Source: JBFHRE01 sp041746105 (GTDB lineage: Bacteria > Actinomycetota > Acidimicrobiia > Spongiisociales > ZC4RG35). Taken from it: a stretch of DNA of 64,000 bases. The stretch covers positions 12,864 through 76,863 of the forward strand of contig JBGTHP010000015.1 of assembly GCA_041746105.1 (NCBI GenBank). Direction: 5' to 3'. The stretch's first letter is position 1. Each line of letters starts with the position of its first letter. A program made the position numbers and the translations under genes. Shown in pieces: positions 17,343-26,795 of this stretch. The notes under the pieces were generated by a model. It was given only the letters and a program-made list of their open reading frames with translations, did not search any database and was not told where the DNA came from.

Positions 17343-17947
17343 CCCTCTGGCCCTCCCGCTTCGAGCTGGCCAAGGAAGAGCTCGGCTTGGCCTTGCAACA
17401 TTTCATAAGTGAGTTCGAGTCGCTCGGCCGGACCCTCGGTTTCGAGCAGCCGGTAGCTGTCGATCGGCGTGACCGGAGTCAGGGCTGCCAACTGATAGGA
17501 GGCCGCCAGGAGATCGTCCGCTACTTCGACGTCGAGCCCGGCGACGTTCGAACCAAGCTCGCTCGCGAGCGCAAGAACGCGCACCAGCCGGGACTGGACC
17601 AGGTCAACCGACAGATCAGTAGAAGAGTCGTTATCGGCCCAGGTCGAGACCAAACCTCTCGGGAAGGGATCATCGGGGAGCCAATCCTCGACCCGAAGCC
17701 GTTCGAGGCCGGCCACCACCACGGCTCGCGAACCATCGGGTAGATCCGAAACTCCGACAACCTCGACCATGGTCCCTGTCCGGAACCTCTCATCTCCTCC
17801 TCCGACCTCAAATCCGCGCTCGATCAGAACGATCCCAAACCGACCGTCGCCGTCCAACACCGAGTCGAGCAAAGCCTGATAGCGGTCCTCGAACACCCGG
17901 AGGGGGATGGCGGTGAACGGGAACACGACATTCCCGAGCGGGAACAT
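17339..17947 (-). CDS. LON peptidase N-terminal (substrate-binding) domain protein
   Basis: 202 aa from ATG 17947. MFPLGNVVFPFTAIPLRVFEDRY is the characteristic start of the Lon N-terminal domain, followed by FGIVLIERGFEVGG and a helical C-terminal half. There is no AAA or protease domain, so this is a stand-alone LON-like protein, a common uncharacterised family. An in-frame GTG at 17968 would overlap the upstream DUF6941 gene's stop and is an alternative start. Middle gene of DUF6941-LON-HAD. Confidence 0.85.
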   Translation of the reverse strand: MFPLGNVVFPFTAIPLRVFEDRYQALLDSVLDGDGRFGIVLIERGFEVGGGDERFRTGTMVEVVGVSDLPDGSRAVVVAGLERLRVEDWLPDDPFPRGLVSTWADNDSSTDLSVDLVQSRLVRVLALASELGSNVAGLDVEVADDLLAASYQLAALTPVTPIDSYRLLETEGPAERLELTYEMLQGQAELFLGQLEAGGPEG

Positions 17948-17964
17948 CGGCAGCACTGTCGGTG

Positions 17965-18405
17965 TCACGAGGGTCGGGGACGGACCGAAAAGCGAAGGCG
18001 AGAGGCGATCTGCTCGTCGATGGAGATGACGAAGGAGTAACCACCGGCTTTGGGAAACGTGATGTTGTTGAACGTGAAAGATCGCGCCACGCCGAGGTCG
18101 CTGCCTTCCGGCAAACCGTCGGGCCGGGTCACCTTCAGGCCTTGAGTCAAAGGCGGGGAGGGAAGGACCCGCGCCCCGTCCTCTTCTTGGAGGTCGACTC
18201 CGATCACAACCACTTGATCGGCCCACGACCAGGGCACCCGGATCCTGAGCCCAACACCAAGCGACGGAAATCGCGCCGGAAACCCTGGAACGAAGAGAGT
18301 ATCCCAGCCGCCGCCGAGCACGTAGAGCTTGCCCTGCACCACCTGAACGGCGTCAGCCAGCAGGGCGTAGTCCACAATCGGGCGGATTTCCTCATCCAAG
18401 TTCAC
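17965..18405 (-). CDS. DUF6941-like protein
   Basis: 146 aa from a GTG at 18405. The N-terminal VDYALLADAVQVVQGKLYVLGGGWDTLF matches a widespread actinobacterial family of unknown function (I recall it as DUF6941). It looks like a beta-rich domain ending in ARSFTFNNITFPKAGGYSFVISID, with no signal or membrane helix. The open frame extends far upstream but those residues antisense the inositol-phosphate synthase gene. The ribosome site is weak, so the exact start is uncertain. First gene of the DUF6941-LON-HAD unit, divergent from ino1. Confidence 0.65.
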   Translation of the reverse strand: MNLDEEIRPIVDYALLADAVQVVQGKLYVLGGGWDTLFVPGFPARFPSLGVGLRIRVPWSWADQVVVIGVDLQEEDGARVLPSPPLTQGLKVTRPDGLPEGSDLGVARSFTFNNITFPKAGGYSFVISIDEQIASRLRFSVRPRPS

Positions 18406-18478
18406 GAGGCCGACTCTACCGCCTGGACCGTGTACCCCCCACACCGTTAGCGTGACGGCCAACAAGACCAGGAGATTT

Positions 18479-19795
18479 GTGAGCGAGCCAATCAGGATCA
18501 GCGAACCCGCGGGCAAACTCGGCGTGCTGACGCCGGGCATGGGAGCCGTCGCCACCACGTTGTATGCAGGCGTGCTCGCCGCCAGGAAGGGTATCGCGGC
18601 GCCAGTTGGATCACTGACCCAGACCGGACACATCCGGCTTGGGAAACGAACCGATGACCGATCGCCGTTGATTCGTGAGTTCGTTCCACTCGCCGGTTTG
18701 GACGATCTCGTGTTCGGAGGTTGGGACCCGTACAGCGACGACGCGTACACCGCAGCGATGAAGGCTGGTGTTCTGCGCCCAGAGCATCTCGAATCGGTCG
18801 GCGACGAACTCAGGATCATCAAGCCGATGAAGGCGGTCTTTTCCTCAAGATGGGTATCACGGCTCGACGACACCGACAACGTGGTCGATTCCGATTCGAT
18901 GTTGGAGCAGGTCGAGGCGCTGGTCGAGGACATGGCTCGTTTCAAGGCCGAGAACGATTGTGATCGACTGGTGATGGTGTGGTGCGGCTCAACCGAGGCA
19001 TACCGGGAACCGTCAGAAGTCCACTCCAGCCTCGAAACTTTCGAGCGGGGTCTCGCCGCGAACGACCCAAACATCACACCGAGCCAGATCTACGCCTACG
19101 CCGCTCTGATCTCAGGCGTGCCGTTTGCCAATGGTTCCCCCAACCTCTCAGTCGACATTCCGGCGATGGTTGAGTTGGCGACCCGCGAGAACGTCCCGAT
19201 CGCAGGCAAGGATTACAAAACCGGCCAGACCTTGATGAAAACAATCGTCGCTCCCGGTCTCAAAGCTCGAATGCTTGGAATAGCCGGCTGGTATTCGACC
19301 AACATTCTCGGCAACCGCGACGGCGAGGTGCTCGACGATCCAGAGAACTTTCGCTCCAAGGAAGTGTCAAAACTCGGAGTACTCGAACAGATCCTCCAGC
19401 CCGATCTCTATCCGGAGCTGTATGGAGACCTCTACCACCTGGTCAGAATCAACTATTACCCGCCGCGCGGCGATGACAAGGAAGGGTGGGACAACATCGA
19501 CATCTTCGGGTGGCTCGGCTACCCGATGCAGATCAAGATCGACTTCTTGTGCAAAGACTCGATCCTCGCTGCTCCCCTCGTCCTTGATCTCGCCTTGTTC
19601 ATGGACCTCGCCGGTCGAGCCGGTCAGAAGGGGGTCCAGGAATGGCTCTCCTTCTACTTCAAGAGCCCCCAAACTGCGCCGGGCCTCTACCCGGAGAACG
19701 ATCTCTTCATCCAGCTCAAAAAGCTGAAGAACACTCTGCGCCACTGGATGGGTGAAGACCCGATCACCCATGTCGGGAACGAATACTACGAATAG
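18479..19795 (+). CDS. ino1: Inositol-3-phosphate synthase
   Basis: 438 aa from GTG 18479, preceded by AGGAG; the upstream in-frame GTG at 18452 has no ribosome site. It makes myo-inositol-phosphate from glucose-6-phosphate using NAD, feeding phosphatidylinositol and mycothiol-type thiols in actinobacteria. Visible are KLGVLTPGMGAVATT (NAD-binding glycine loop), VWCGSTEAYRE, SPNLSVDIPAM, GKDYKTGQTLMKTIVAPG (catalytic lysines) and STNILGNRDGEVL. Length and motifs fit the prokaryotic Ino1 branch. Divergent from the DUF6941 gene. Confidence 0.92.
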   Translation: MSEPIRISEPAGKLGVLTPGMGAVATTLYAGVLAARKGIAAPVGSLTQTGHIRLGKRTDDRSPLIREFVPLAGLDDLVFGGWDPYSDDAYTAAMKAGVLRPEHLESVGDELRIIKPMKAVFSSRWVSRLDDTDNVVDSDSMLEQVEALVEDMARFKAENDCDRLVMVWCGSTEAYREPSEVHSSLETFERGLAANDPNITPSQIYAYAALISGVPFANGSPNLSVDIPAMVELATRENVPIAGKDYKTGQTLMKTIVAPGLKARMLGIAGWYSTNILGNRDGEVLDDPENFRSKEVSKLGVLEQILQPDLYPELYGDLYHLVRINYYPPRGDDKEGWDNIDIFGWLGYPMQIKIDFLCKDSILAAPLVLDLALFMDLAGRAGQKGVQEWLSFYFKSPQTAPGLYPENDLFIQLKKLKNTLRHWMGEDPITHVGNEYYE

Positions 19796-19836
19796 CGTCT
19801 GGCGGTGCTGTCGGCCGCCGCGCTAGCGTGCCTGCT

Positions 19837-21126
19837 ATGACCTCGCACGCCGACCTCCACGCTCGCCACAAGATCGTCATGCCTTCCTGGCTCGGCTGTT
19901 ATTACGCCGAACCGATCGAGTTGGTACGGGGTGAGGGCCGTCACGTGTGGGACGGCGAAGGCAACCAATATCTCGATTTCTTCGGCGGGATTCTCACCAC
20001 CATGACCGGCTACGCCATACCTGAAATCGTGGAGGTGATCCAACGGCAGGCTGCCGCGATGCTGCACACCTCGACGTTGTATCTGATTCGGCCCATGGTC
20101 GAACTCGCAGAGAAGATCGCGTCCCTCTTGCCGATGCCGGATGCGAAGGTCTTTTTCACCAACTCTGGAACAGAGGCGAACGATGCAGCGCTGATGATGG
20201 CGACGACCCATCGCAAGAGCCGCCAGATTTTTGCGTTCCGGGGCAGTTATCACGGTCGGTCGCACTCCACCTTGGCGATCACCGGGCATCGCTCGTGGGC
20301 GGCAACGGAGAACTCGCCGTTCATCGTCCACTTTCTCCAGAGCCCTCAATCGATTCGCTCTGCCTACGGGATCACCGATGGCGCGGCAGTGACCGACGGC
20401 ATCGTCCATGACGTCAGGAGCATGTATGAAACGGCGGTGCGAGGCCAGGTGGCGGCCCTGATCGCAGAACCGATCCAGGGAGTGGGCGGGTTTGTCCCAT
20501 TGCCGGACAACACCCTGGCGGCGGTGAAGAAGGAACTCGACATGCATGACACTCTTCTGATCTGTGACGAGGTCCAGACAGGTTGGGGGCGCACCGGCGA
20601 ACATTTCTGGGGCTTCGAAGCTCAAGGTGTCACCCCCGATCTCGTGACGTTTGCCAAGGGGATCGGCAACGGGCTTGCAATCGGCGGTGTGGCCGGACGC
20701 GCCGAGGTGATGGATTCTATTCACGCCACCTCGGTGTCCACTTTTGGCGGCAACCCGCTGTCGTCGGTGGGAGCCTTGGCCAACCTCGAGTATCTGCTGA
20801 CCCACGATTGCCAATCCAACGCTCTCGCCAGAGGAAACGAGTTGCGAGCTGGGCTGGAGGAGATCGCCACCCACCACTCCCAGGTGACAGAGGTCAGGGG
20901 CCGGGGTTTGATGCAAGGGGTCGAATTGAGTCGACCCGACGGAAGCCCTGACCCGGCACTGGCCGGCTCAATACTGGAGGCAGCCAGACGCCACGGACTC
21001 CTGGTCGGAAAAGGCGGTCTCCATGGAGATTCGCTCCGAATCGCTCCGCCCTTGACCGTTACCAGTGAAGAGATCGCCGACGGAGTGGAACGCCTGGCCG
21101 AGGCAATGGCGGATGTCTGCGGATGA
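19837..21126 (+). CDS. Class-III PLP aminotransferase
   Basis: 429 aa from ATG 19837 (GTG 19828 is an alternative). Class-III motifs: FFTNSGTEANDAA, RGSYHGRSHSTLAITG, LLICDEVQTGWGRTG (PLP Asp) and LVTFAKGIGNGLAIGG with the Schiff-base Lys, ending in RGLMQGVELSRPDG. It best resembles the alanine-glyoxylate aminotransferase 2 / acetylornithine-like branch; exact donors and acceptors cannot be read from sequence. It overlaps the start of arfB by 14 bases, so the two are likely co-expressed. Confidence 0.88.
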   Translation: MTSHADLHARHKIVMPSWLGCYYAEPIELVRGEGRHVWDGEGNQYLDFFGGILTTMTGYAIPEIVEVIQRQAAAMLHTSTLYLIRPMVELAEKIASLLPMPDAKVFFTNSGTEANDAALMMATTHRKSRQIFAFRGSYHGRSHSTLAITGHRSWAATENSPFIVHFLQSPQSIRSAYGITDGAAVTDGIVHDVRSMYETAVRGQVAALIAEPIQGVGGFVPLPDNTLAAVKKELDMHDTLLICDEVQTGWGRTGEHFWGFEAQGVTPDLVTFAKGIGNGLAIGGVAGRAEVMDSIHATSVSTFGGNPLSSVGALANLEYLLTHDCQSNALARGNELRAGLEEIATHHSQVTEVRGRGLMQGVELSRPDGSPDPALAGSILEAARRHGLLVGKGGLHGDSLRIAPPLTVTSEEIADGVERLAEAMADVCG

Positions 21127-21541
21127 CGGCGGCCTGTCGGTAGGTCGGTTCAACATCCCCGAGTCAGAACTCGGTTGGAGTTTTACGGCATCGGGCGGTC
21201 CCGGCGGCCAGCATGCCAACCGTTCGAACACGAAGTCAACCCTGCGCTTTGATCTGGCCAACACGACAGTGTTCCCTGACGAACTCAAGCAGCGAATGCT
21301 CGCGGCGCTCGGGGGAAGGCTGGTCGAGGGAGTTCTGGTTGCCGTCGCCGATGATTCACGAAGCCAGTGGCGCAACAGATCGATCGCCAGGAAGCGGATG
21401 GCCGAATGGCTTCAAGCCTCTATGCGCAGCGAACGAGTACGACGGGAAACCCGACCAACGCGGGCCTCGAAAGAAAAGCGGCTCGATGCCAAGAAGTCGC
21501 GTTCTGAGACCAAGCGGTTGCGGCGGCCGCCGATCGAGTGA
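21113..21541 (+). CDS. arfB: Alternative ribosome-rescue factor ArfB-like (GGQ peptidyl-tRNA hydrolase)
   Basis: 142 aa, the size of ArfB/YaeJ. SGGPGGQHANRSNTKS contains the catalytic GGQ that hydrolyses peptidyl-tRNA on stalled ribosomes; the codon-recognition domains of release factors are absent. The C-terminus is a Lys/Arg-rich tail (KEKRLDAKKSRSETKRLRR), which in ArfB enters the mRNA channel. Start ATG 21113 lies within the aminotransferase end. Family call is firm; ArfB versus related GGQ proteins rests on length and tail. Confidence 0.88.
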   Translation: MSADDGGLSVGRFNIPESELGWSFTASGGPGGQHANRSNTKSTLRFDLANTTVFPDELKQRMLAALGGRLVEGVLVAVADDSRSQWRNRSIARKRMAEWLQASMRSERVRRETRPTRASKEKRLDAKKSRSETKRLRRPPIE

Positions 21542-21550
21542 CCGGCCGCA

Positions 21551-22891
21551 TCACCGAAACAGATCCAGCGCTCCCGCCCTGTCGACTTTCCCAACGTGGT
21601 TGCGAGGCACCGCATCCACACGCAGCCATTTCTTCGGGATCTTGAATCCCGCCAGACGGTAACGACCGAACCGTTCTACCTCCCCTGACCCCGCTTCTCC
21701 TTCAAAAACGGCCGCCACAACGCTCCCGTACACCGGGTCCGGAACCCCTACTACGACAACCTCTTCGACACCAGGGTGCTGTCTGAGAACCGACTCGATT
21801 TCTTCCGGCTCGACGTTCTCGCCGCCGGTGACGATCACCGTGTCCGCCCGTCCCGTCACCCACAAACCACCGTCGTCGTCGATTCGGCCCAGGTCGCCCG
21901 TAACCAACCAATCAGCCTCTGAACGCTCCGGCTGATCAAGGTACCCCGGAGTGACCATCGGCCCCCTGACCTCGATGACTCCCCGCTCGACCCTGATCTC
22001 CGCGCGGTGCACCGGGGCCAATGACATCTCACCTGCACGGCGGGCGGTCGCGATTTGTGACGCCGTCTCGGTCAATCCGTAGCTCGCAAGAATCGGCAGA
22101 CCGCGCCCTGAGGCAGCAGCAACCAGATCCACCGGAACCGGACCACCGCCCACCAGCACCGCTTTGACTCGATCAAACCGATTTGTGTTCACGCGAAGAG
22201 TCCGATCGAGGGTGAAAGCCACCATCGATGCGAGATTGGCCTGACCGGTCTCGAGCGCATCTGCGGTGGCGGTCGCGTCAAAACCCGAATGAAGAAGGAC
22301 GGTCGCCATTTCTCGCGCCGACCGGAACAGGATCATCAGCCCACCGATATGAAACAGCGGGAGATTGGCCAGCCACACGTCCTCCTGGCGATGATCGAGG
22401 TGAATGGCAGAAGCGGCAGCCGATGCCTCGAGATTCGACCCGGTTAGTCGAACACCCTTGGGCACGCCGCCCGATCCGGACGTAAATGCCACCAGTTCGA
22501 TGGCGGGGACGTCGACCGGGTTGACACTTTTGGCCCCGTCGAGCGATCCGAAACCGAGGTTGGCCCGACCGAGTGCAGGGGCGTCTCCGATCACGAGGCC
22601 GATCTCTGCCCGCCTCATCAACACCTCCAGCTCGGGAGTAGTGAGGCGACCGTTGAGGACCACCGCAGCATGTCCGGCCCGCCAGATCCCAAACAAGGCG
22701 GCAACGGTTTCGACCGAGTTGTCTGCGATGAGGCCAACCCGCGCCCCCGGTGACAAACCCAACTCGCCGATGGCGGCGGCCGCGGCCCACGCCCTCTCGT
22801 CGACCTTCGCATAGGAGTGGATCAGGTCGGGCGTGCGGATGAATGGATGCTCAGGCCGGGCGGCGGCACCCCGAGTTAGCCAATCCTGCAT
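21551..22891 (-). CDS. menE: o-Succinylbenzoate-CoA ligase-like AMP-dependent synthetase
   Basis: 446 aa adenylate-forming ligase. P-loop-like VAFTSGSGGVPKGV, A5-type ASYGLTETAS, VTGDLGRIDDDG and the C-terminal lysine region (HVGKVDRAG) are visible. It is shorter than fatty-acyl ligases and typical for MenE, which activates o-succinylbenzoate in menaquinone synthesis. The assignment is supported by menB starting 80 bases away on the other strand and menA nearby. Without that context it would be only an acyl-CoA synthetase. Confidence 0.82.
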   Translation of the reverse strand: MQDWLTRGAAARPEHPFIRTPDLIHSYAKVDERAWAAAAAIGELGLSPGARVGLIADNSVETVAALFGIWRAGHAAVVLNGRLTTPELEVLMRRAEIGLVIGDAPALGRANLGFGSLDGAKSVNPVDVPAIELVAFTSGSGGVPKGVRLTGSNLEASAAASAIHLDHRQEDVWLANLPLFHIGGLMILFRSAREMATVLLHSGFDATATADALETGQANLASMVAFTLDRTLRVNTNRFDRVKAVLVGGGPVPVDLVAAASGRGLPILASYGLTETASQIATARRAGEMSLAPVHRAEIRVERGVIEVRGPMVTPGYLDQPERSEADWLVTGDLGRIDDDGGLWVTGRADTVIVTGGENVEPEEIESVLRQHPGVEEVVVVGVPDPVYGSVVAAVFEGEAGSGEVERFGRYRLAGFKIPKKWLRVDAVPRNHVGKVDRAGALDLFR

Positions 22892-22971
22892 GCCGACAAG
22901 GTAGCCAGCCGCCGCAACTGTTCTGACCGCAACGGACGTAGGCGGATGCCGGCACTCGCTACCGTCACGGC

Positions 22972-23865
22972 ATGGTTTCAGAACATTTCGACAGTGCGGC
23001 CTGGAGCCAGGTTCCCGGCTTCGATCTCACCGACATCACCTATCACCGTGCCAAGGACACCGGAGCCGTGAGGGTGGCTTTCAACCGCCCCGAGGTCAGA
23101 AACGCCTTCCGCCCTCACACGGTGGACGAGTTGTATGCCGTGCTCGACCACGCCAGGCAGACTCCCGACGTCGGGTGTGTGATCCTCACCGGCAACGGAC
23201 CATCACCCAAGGACGGTGGGTGGGCGTTCTGTTCGGGAGGAGACCAGCGAATCCGAGGAAAGGACGGCTATCGGTACGCCGGCGAGAGCGGCGGTGTCGA
23301 ACCCGGACGATTGGGTCGCCTCCACATACTGGAGGTGCAGCGACTCATCCGTTTCATGCCGAAGGTGGTTCTGGCCGTCGTTCCCGGATGGGCGGTCGGT
23401 GGTGGCCACTCGCTCCATGTTGTCTGTGATCTCACCATCGCCTGCGCCGAGCACGGCATCTTCAAACAGACAGACGCCGATGTCGCCAGCTTCGACGCCG
23501 GCTACGGATCGGCATATCTGGCAAGGATGGTCGGACAAAAACGGGCGAGAGAGATCTTCTTCCTGGGGCGCAGTTATTCGGCCGCCGAGGCTATGGGTAT
23601 GGGGATGGCGAATGCCGCGGTGGCCCACGACCAACTCGAAACAACCGCGCTGGAATGGGCACGCGAGATCAACTCCAAGTCCCCAATGGCCCAACGCATG
23701 TTGAAGTTTGCTTTCAACATGGTCGATGACGGACTGGTCGGCCAGCAGTTGTTCGCCGGAGAGGCGACCCGACTCGGCTATATGACCGACGAGGCGTCGG
23801 AGGGCCGTGATGCGTTTCTGGAGAAGCGACCACCCCAATTCGACCAATTCCCCTGGGCCTATTGA
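22972..23865 (+). CDS. menB: 1,4-Dihydroxy-2-naphthoyl-CoA synthase
   Basis: 297 aa crotonase-family enzyme that closes the second ring of naphthoquinone. VRVAFNRPEVRNAFRPHTVDEL is typical of MenB, as are the GWAFCSGGDQRIRGKDGYRY loop, VPGWAVGGGHSLHVVCDLT (oxyanion hole) and TDADVASFDAGYGSAYLARMVGQKRAREIFFLG. The C-terminal LEKRPPQFDQFPW completes the family fold. Divergent from menE, so the 80-base gap carries both promoters. Confidence 0.95.
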   Translation: MVSEHFDSAAWSQVPGFDLTDITYHRAKDTGAVRVAFNRPEVRNAFRPHTVDELYAVLDHARQTPDVGCVILTGNGPSPKDGGWAFCSGGDQRIRGKDGYRYAGESGGVEPGRLGRLHILEVQRLIRFMPKVVLAVVPGWAVGGGHSLHVVCDLTIACAEHGIFKQTDADVASFDAGYGSAYLARMVGQKRAREIFFLGRSYSAAEAMGMGMANAAVAHDQLETTALEWAREINSKSPMAQRMLKFAFNMVDDGLVGQQLFAGEATRLGYMTDEASEGRDAFLEKRPPQFDQFPWAY

Positions 23866-23868
23866 CCG

Positions 23869-24534
23869 TCAGCCCAGCAGAAACCGTCCAAGGGCAACGG
23901 CGCCGAGTGAGGTCAACACCGATAGGTAGGACAGGCCCGTCGCAGCCATGACTCCCTCGTAGCCACGCTCGCCGATGGCAAACCACACACCAACCATCAT
24001 CAGGATGCTGAGCGCACCCAGGACCACAAAAGCGACGGCCAAAAACCCGGCTCCGGCGAGGCCACCGAGGATTACAACGACCGCGACATCGGCCACGAGA
24101 CCGCCGATTCCGAAGGCGTCGAGCTTGCGAAGGGCCGATCGAGGCAGAGTCGGGTCGACCAGAAACCAATGCCCAAGAAGCATTTCTGATGTAGTCCCAC
24201 CCAGGGCGACGGCGCCCGTAACCACCAACACTGGATCGCCGACCATCCCTGCTTCCATCAGATACAACACGCCACCGACCGCGAACAGGACTGCGGACAG
24301 TTCGATTTTCCACGCGGCCACCATCGAACCCAATGCGATGGCGACTGTCGCTGACGCCGCCAGCGGTCCAAGGCCAAAAGCAAACACGCCGGCCAGCACG
24401 GACGTCCCACCCGCGACCCACACAAACCCGGCGCCCACAACTCGCCATCGAATGACCAGCGCAATCGCCAACGCGATCCCCCCTGACCACATGGCAAGCA
24501 GAACCGCAGGGCTGATCGATAGTTCGAAAGGCAT
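23869..24534 (-). CDS. Polytopic membrane protein of unknown function
   Basis: 221 aa with about seven hydrophobic helices. A conserved-looking loop GHWFLVDPTLPRSALRKLDAF lies in the middle. No known transporter or enzyme motif is recognised. Start ATG 24534 is used; a GTG at 24564, preceded by AGAGG, would add ten residues. It lies between menB and menA on the opposite strand and shares the divergent gap with menA, but no role in quinone synthesis can be claimed. Confidence 0.65.
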   Translation of the reverse strand: MPFELSISPAVLLAMWSGGIALAIALVIRWRVVGAGFVWVAGGTSVLAGVFAFGLGPLAASATVAIALGSMVAAWKIELSAVLFAVGGVLYLMEAGMVGDPVLVVTGAVALGGTTSEMLLGHWFLVDPTLPRSALRKLDAFGIGGLVADVAVVVILGGLAGAGFLAVAFVVLGALSILMMVGVWFAIGERGYEGVMAATGLSYLSVLTSLGAVALGRFLLG

Positions 24535-24584
24535 CGTCTGAGGATAGGAAGACGAAGGACGCACGAACCTCTACTCTCGGCGGC

Positions 24585-25466
24585 ATGGATCGAAGAGCCT
24601 GGTTTCTGGCGGCGAGACCGCGCACATTGCCTGCGGCGGTGGCGCCGGTGCTCGTGGGTTCTGGTCTGGCGGCCCACGACGGGGGATTTCGGACAGGAGC
24701 GATGGTCGCCGCGCTCGCTGGCGCCCTGGCCATCCAGGTCGCGGCCAACTTCGCCAACGATGCTTCCGATGCCGCCCGCGGTGCCGATTCTGCCAGCAGG
24801 GTGGGACCACAACGAATGGTGGCTTCCGGGGTCATCACACCTCGCGCCATGTGGATCGGGGTGGCGCTTGCGGTCATGACAGCGACCATTGCGGGCGCCT
24901 ACTTGATCGCGATCGCGGGATGGGTCGTCGCTCTGATCGGCGTCGTGTCGATCGCGGCGATGTTGACCTATGTCGGCGGTCCTATTCCTTACGGGTACCG
25001 CGGTCTGGGAGAAGCGTTTGTTTTTGTCTTCTTTGGGCTCGTGGCCACCGTTGGGACACGGTATGTCCACGATCAGGCAACCCCGGCGTCTGCGTGGTGG
25101 TTGGGTACGGCGATGGGAATGCTGGCGGCGGCAATCCTGGTAGCCAACAATCTGCGAGACATCGACAGCGACGGCTCTGTCGGCAAACGAACCCTGGCCG
25201 TTCTGTTGGGTGAGCACCGGACGCGAGTCCTCTATGGAGGGTTGGTCTTGGGCAGTTTTGCCGTCATCGCAATAGGCGCAGTTGCCGGGATCACCCCTCC
25301 ACTCACCGGTCTCGGGGTGACGTTGTTCTTTCTGGCGGCTCCTCTGGTCGCCGCCGTCCGAACACGAACGGATCCCTCCGCCCTGATCGGCGTGTTGGTT
25401 GGAACCGCACGGCTTCAGTTCCTCGTTGCCATCGTGGTGGCCACCACGGCGGCAGTTTCCGGGTAG
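24585..25466 (+). CDS. menA: 1,4-Dihydroxy-2-naphthoate polyprenyltransferase
   Basis: 293 aa UbiA-family membrane enzyme that attaches the isoprenoid tail to make demethylmenaquinone. The first Asp-rich motif is QVAANFANDASDAARGAD and the second is ILVANNLRDIDSDGSVGKRTLAV, both binding Mg-diphosphate. RTLPAAVAPVLVGSG near the N-terminus and eight or nine hydrophobic helices match MenA. Followed 11 bases later by an SDR gene. Confidence 0.93.
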   Translation: MDRRAWFLAARPRTLPAAVAPVLVGSGLAAHDGGFRTGAMVAALAGALAIQVAANFANDASDAARGADSASRVGPQRMVASGVITPRAMWIGVALAVMTATIAGAYLIAIAGWVVALIGVVSIAAMLTYVGGPIPYGYRGLGEAFVFVFFGLVATVGTRYVHDQATPASAWWLGTAMGMLAAAILVANNLRDIDSDGSVGKRTLAVLLGEHRTRVLYGGLVLGSFAVIAIGAVAGITPPLTGLGVTLFFLAAPLVAAVRTRTDPSALIGVLVGTARLQFLVAIVVATTAAVSG

Positions 25467-25477
25467 CGTCGCGACCG

Positions 25478-26233
25478 ATGTTCGACCTAACAGGTCATAT
25501 TTCTGTCATCACCGGCGGAAATCGCGGCATCGGGCTCGAATTGGCTCGCGGTTTGGCCAAAGCCGGTGCCACGACAGTGATCTGGTCACGCAACTCGCAA
25601 CGCAACCAACAGGCAGTCGACGAGCTCCAAACGCTCGGATCACCTTCTTTTGCGGTGGATTGCGACGTGAGCGATCAAGTCATGGTGAGGGATGCACTCA
25701 GTACGACCCTCGAACGGGCAGGACGCGTCGATTCTCTCTTTGCCAATGCCGGGACCAGCGGTCAGGTCTCGTTTCCAGACCTCGACCTCGAGGATTGGAA
25801 CGACATGTTCAACGTCAATGTCGTGGGAACGATGCTTCCGATACGTGACGTCTCCCGGCTGATGATCGATCAAGGCGACGGAGGCTCGATCGTGGTCACT
25901 TCTTCGATTGGGGCCACCCACGGTCTCCCGGTGGCACCCCACTACTCGTCGTCGAAAGCCGCCCAACTCGGCTTGATGAAAGCGCTCGCCGTCCGCCTCA
26001 CCCGCTACGGCATCAGGGTCAACGCCATTTGTCCCGGATTTGTATCGACCGAACTGACCGAACCGCAGCAGGGCCACGAAGGATTCGAAGCGGCATTGAA
26101 GACACGGGTGCCGCTTCGTCGCTGGGGTCAACCAGAGGATTTCGAAGGCGTTGCCGTGTTCTTGGCTTCCCGGTCGTCAGGTTTCATGACCGGGACCGAA
26201 GTGGTGCTGGACGGCGGATATTCGGCCTTCTAG
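25478..26233 (+). CDS. Short-chain dehydrogenase/reductase
   Basis: 251 aa classical SDR. The cofactor loop is ITGGNRGIG (about residues 10-18), NAG is in SLFANAGTSG, the catalytic Ser is in VVTSSIGA, and YSSSK holds Tyr and Lys. The ending GFMTGTEVVLDGGYSAF is typical of the FabG-like/gluconate 5-dehydrogenase branch. Substrate is not deducible. It is immediately downstream of menA (11-base gap) and probably co-transcribed. Confidence 0.9.
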   Translation: MFDLTGHISVITGGNRGIGLELARGLAKAGATTVIWSRNSQRNQQAVDELQTLGSPSFAVDCDVSDQVMVRDALSTTLERAGRVDSLFANAGTSGQVSFPDLDLEDWNDMFNVNVVGTMLPIRDVSRLMIDQGDGGSIVVTSSIGATHGLPVAPHYSSSKAAQLGLMKALAVRLTRYGIRVNAICPGFVSTELTEPQQGHEGFEAALKTRVPLRRWGQPEDFEGVAVFLASRSSGFMTGTEVVLDGGYSAF

Positions 26234-26263
26234 CCGACGGCGCCGCCTACTCGTCGGCGGCGA

Positions 26264-26749
26264 TCAACTCGGATTGTCGACTAGGACCGTCACAACGGCG
26301 TTGTCTGTGATCGCCGTGACCGTGATCTCAACCTGACCCTGACGGACTCGAGGACTGTCGCCGTAGATGTTCTGTTCGAACTCGCGGATGCCTTCCAGGG
26401 CGACGTCGATGGTTTCGCCGGCGTCGTGAAACCTGAATGTGGTCACGACGTTTCCTTCCCATACACAGACGATGTCGTTGTCCGGCCCAGAAGGGCAACG
26501 CGAGTCTTGGACGTCGACCAGTTCGAGATTCATACCCGCCCAGGGGATCGCGATGATGTAACCAACCGCCATTGCGATCGCGCTACCTGGCGCAACCTCA
26601 GGAAGACCGGGCACAGTCGAGGGCGCCGTGTTGACGGTGACAGACGGTGGAGCACCTCCAGGGTCGCCTCCGCCGCATCCGACGAGTGTCAGGGCCGCGG
26701 CTAGAAACCAGGAATACCACGGGGACGCCGGAGTGTGTGAGAACCTCAT
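26264..26749 (-). CDS. Small secreted lipoprotein, unknown
   Basis: 161 aa from ATG 26749. A hydrophobic signal (WYSWFLAAALTLVGC) ends in a lipobox-like LVGC, followed by a Gly-rich linker, so it should be an outer-leaflet lipoprotein. The mature part is a single beta-rich domain with RCPSGPDNDIVCVWEGNV (two Cys that could pair) and FRFHDAGETIDVALEGI. That Cys-x-W pattern resembles small domains reported in several uncharacterised lipoproteins. Function unknown. The SRPBCC gene upstream ends 46 bases away. Confidence 0.65.
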   Translation of the reverse strand: MRFSHTPASPWYSWFLAAALTLVGCGGGDPGGAPPSVTVNTAPSTVPGLPEVAPGSAIAMAVGYIIAIPWAGMNLELVDVQDSRCPSGPDNDIVCVWEGNVVTTFRFHDAGETIDVALEGIREFEQNIYGDSPRVRQGQVEITVTAITDNAVVTVLVDNPS

Positions 26750-26795
26750 GGTCGATCTGACGCCGGCGACCGATAGCTGGTTCCGAGCGCCCTGG

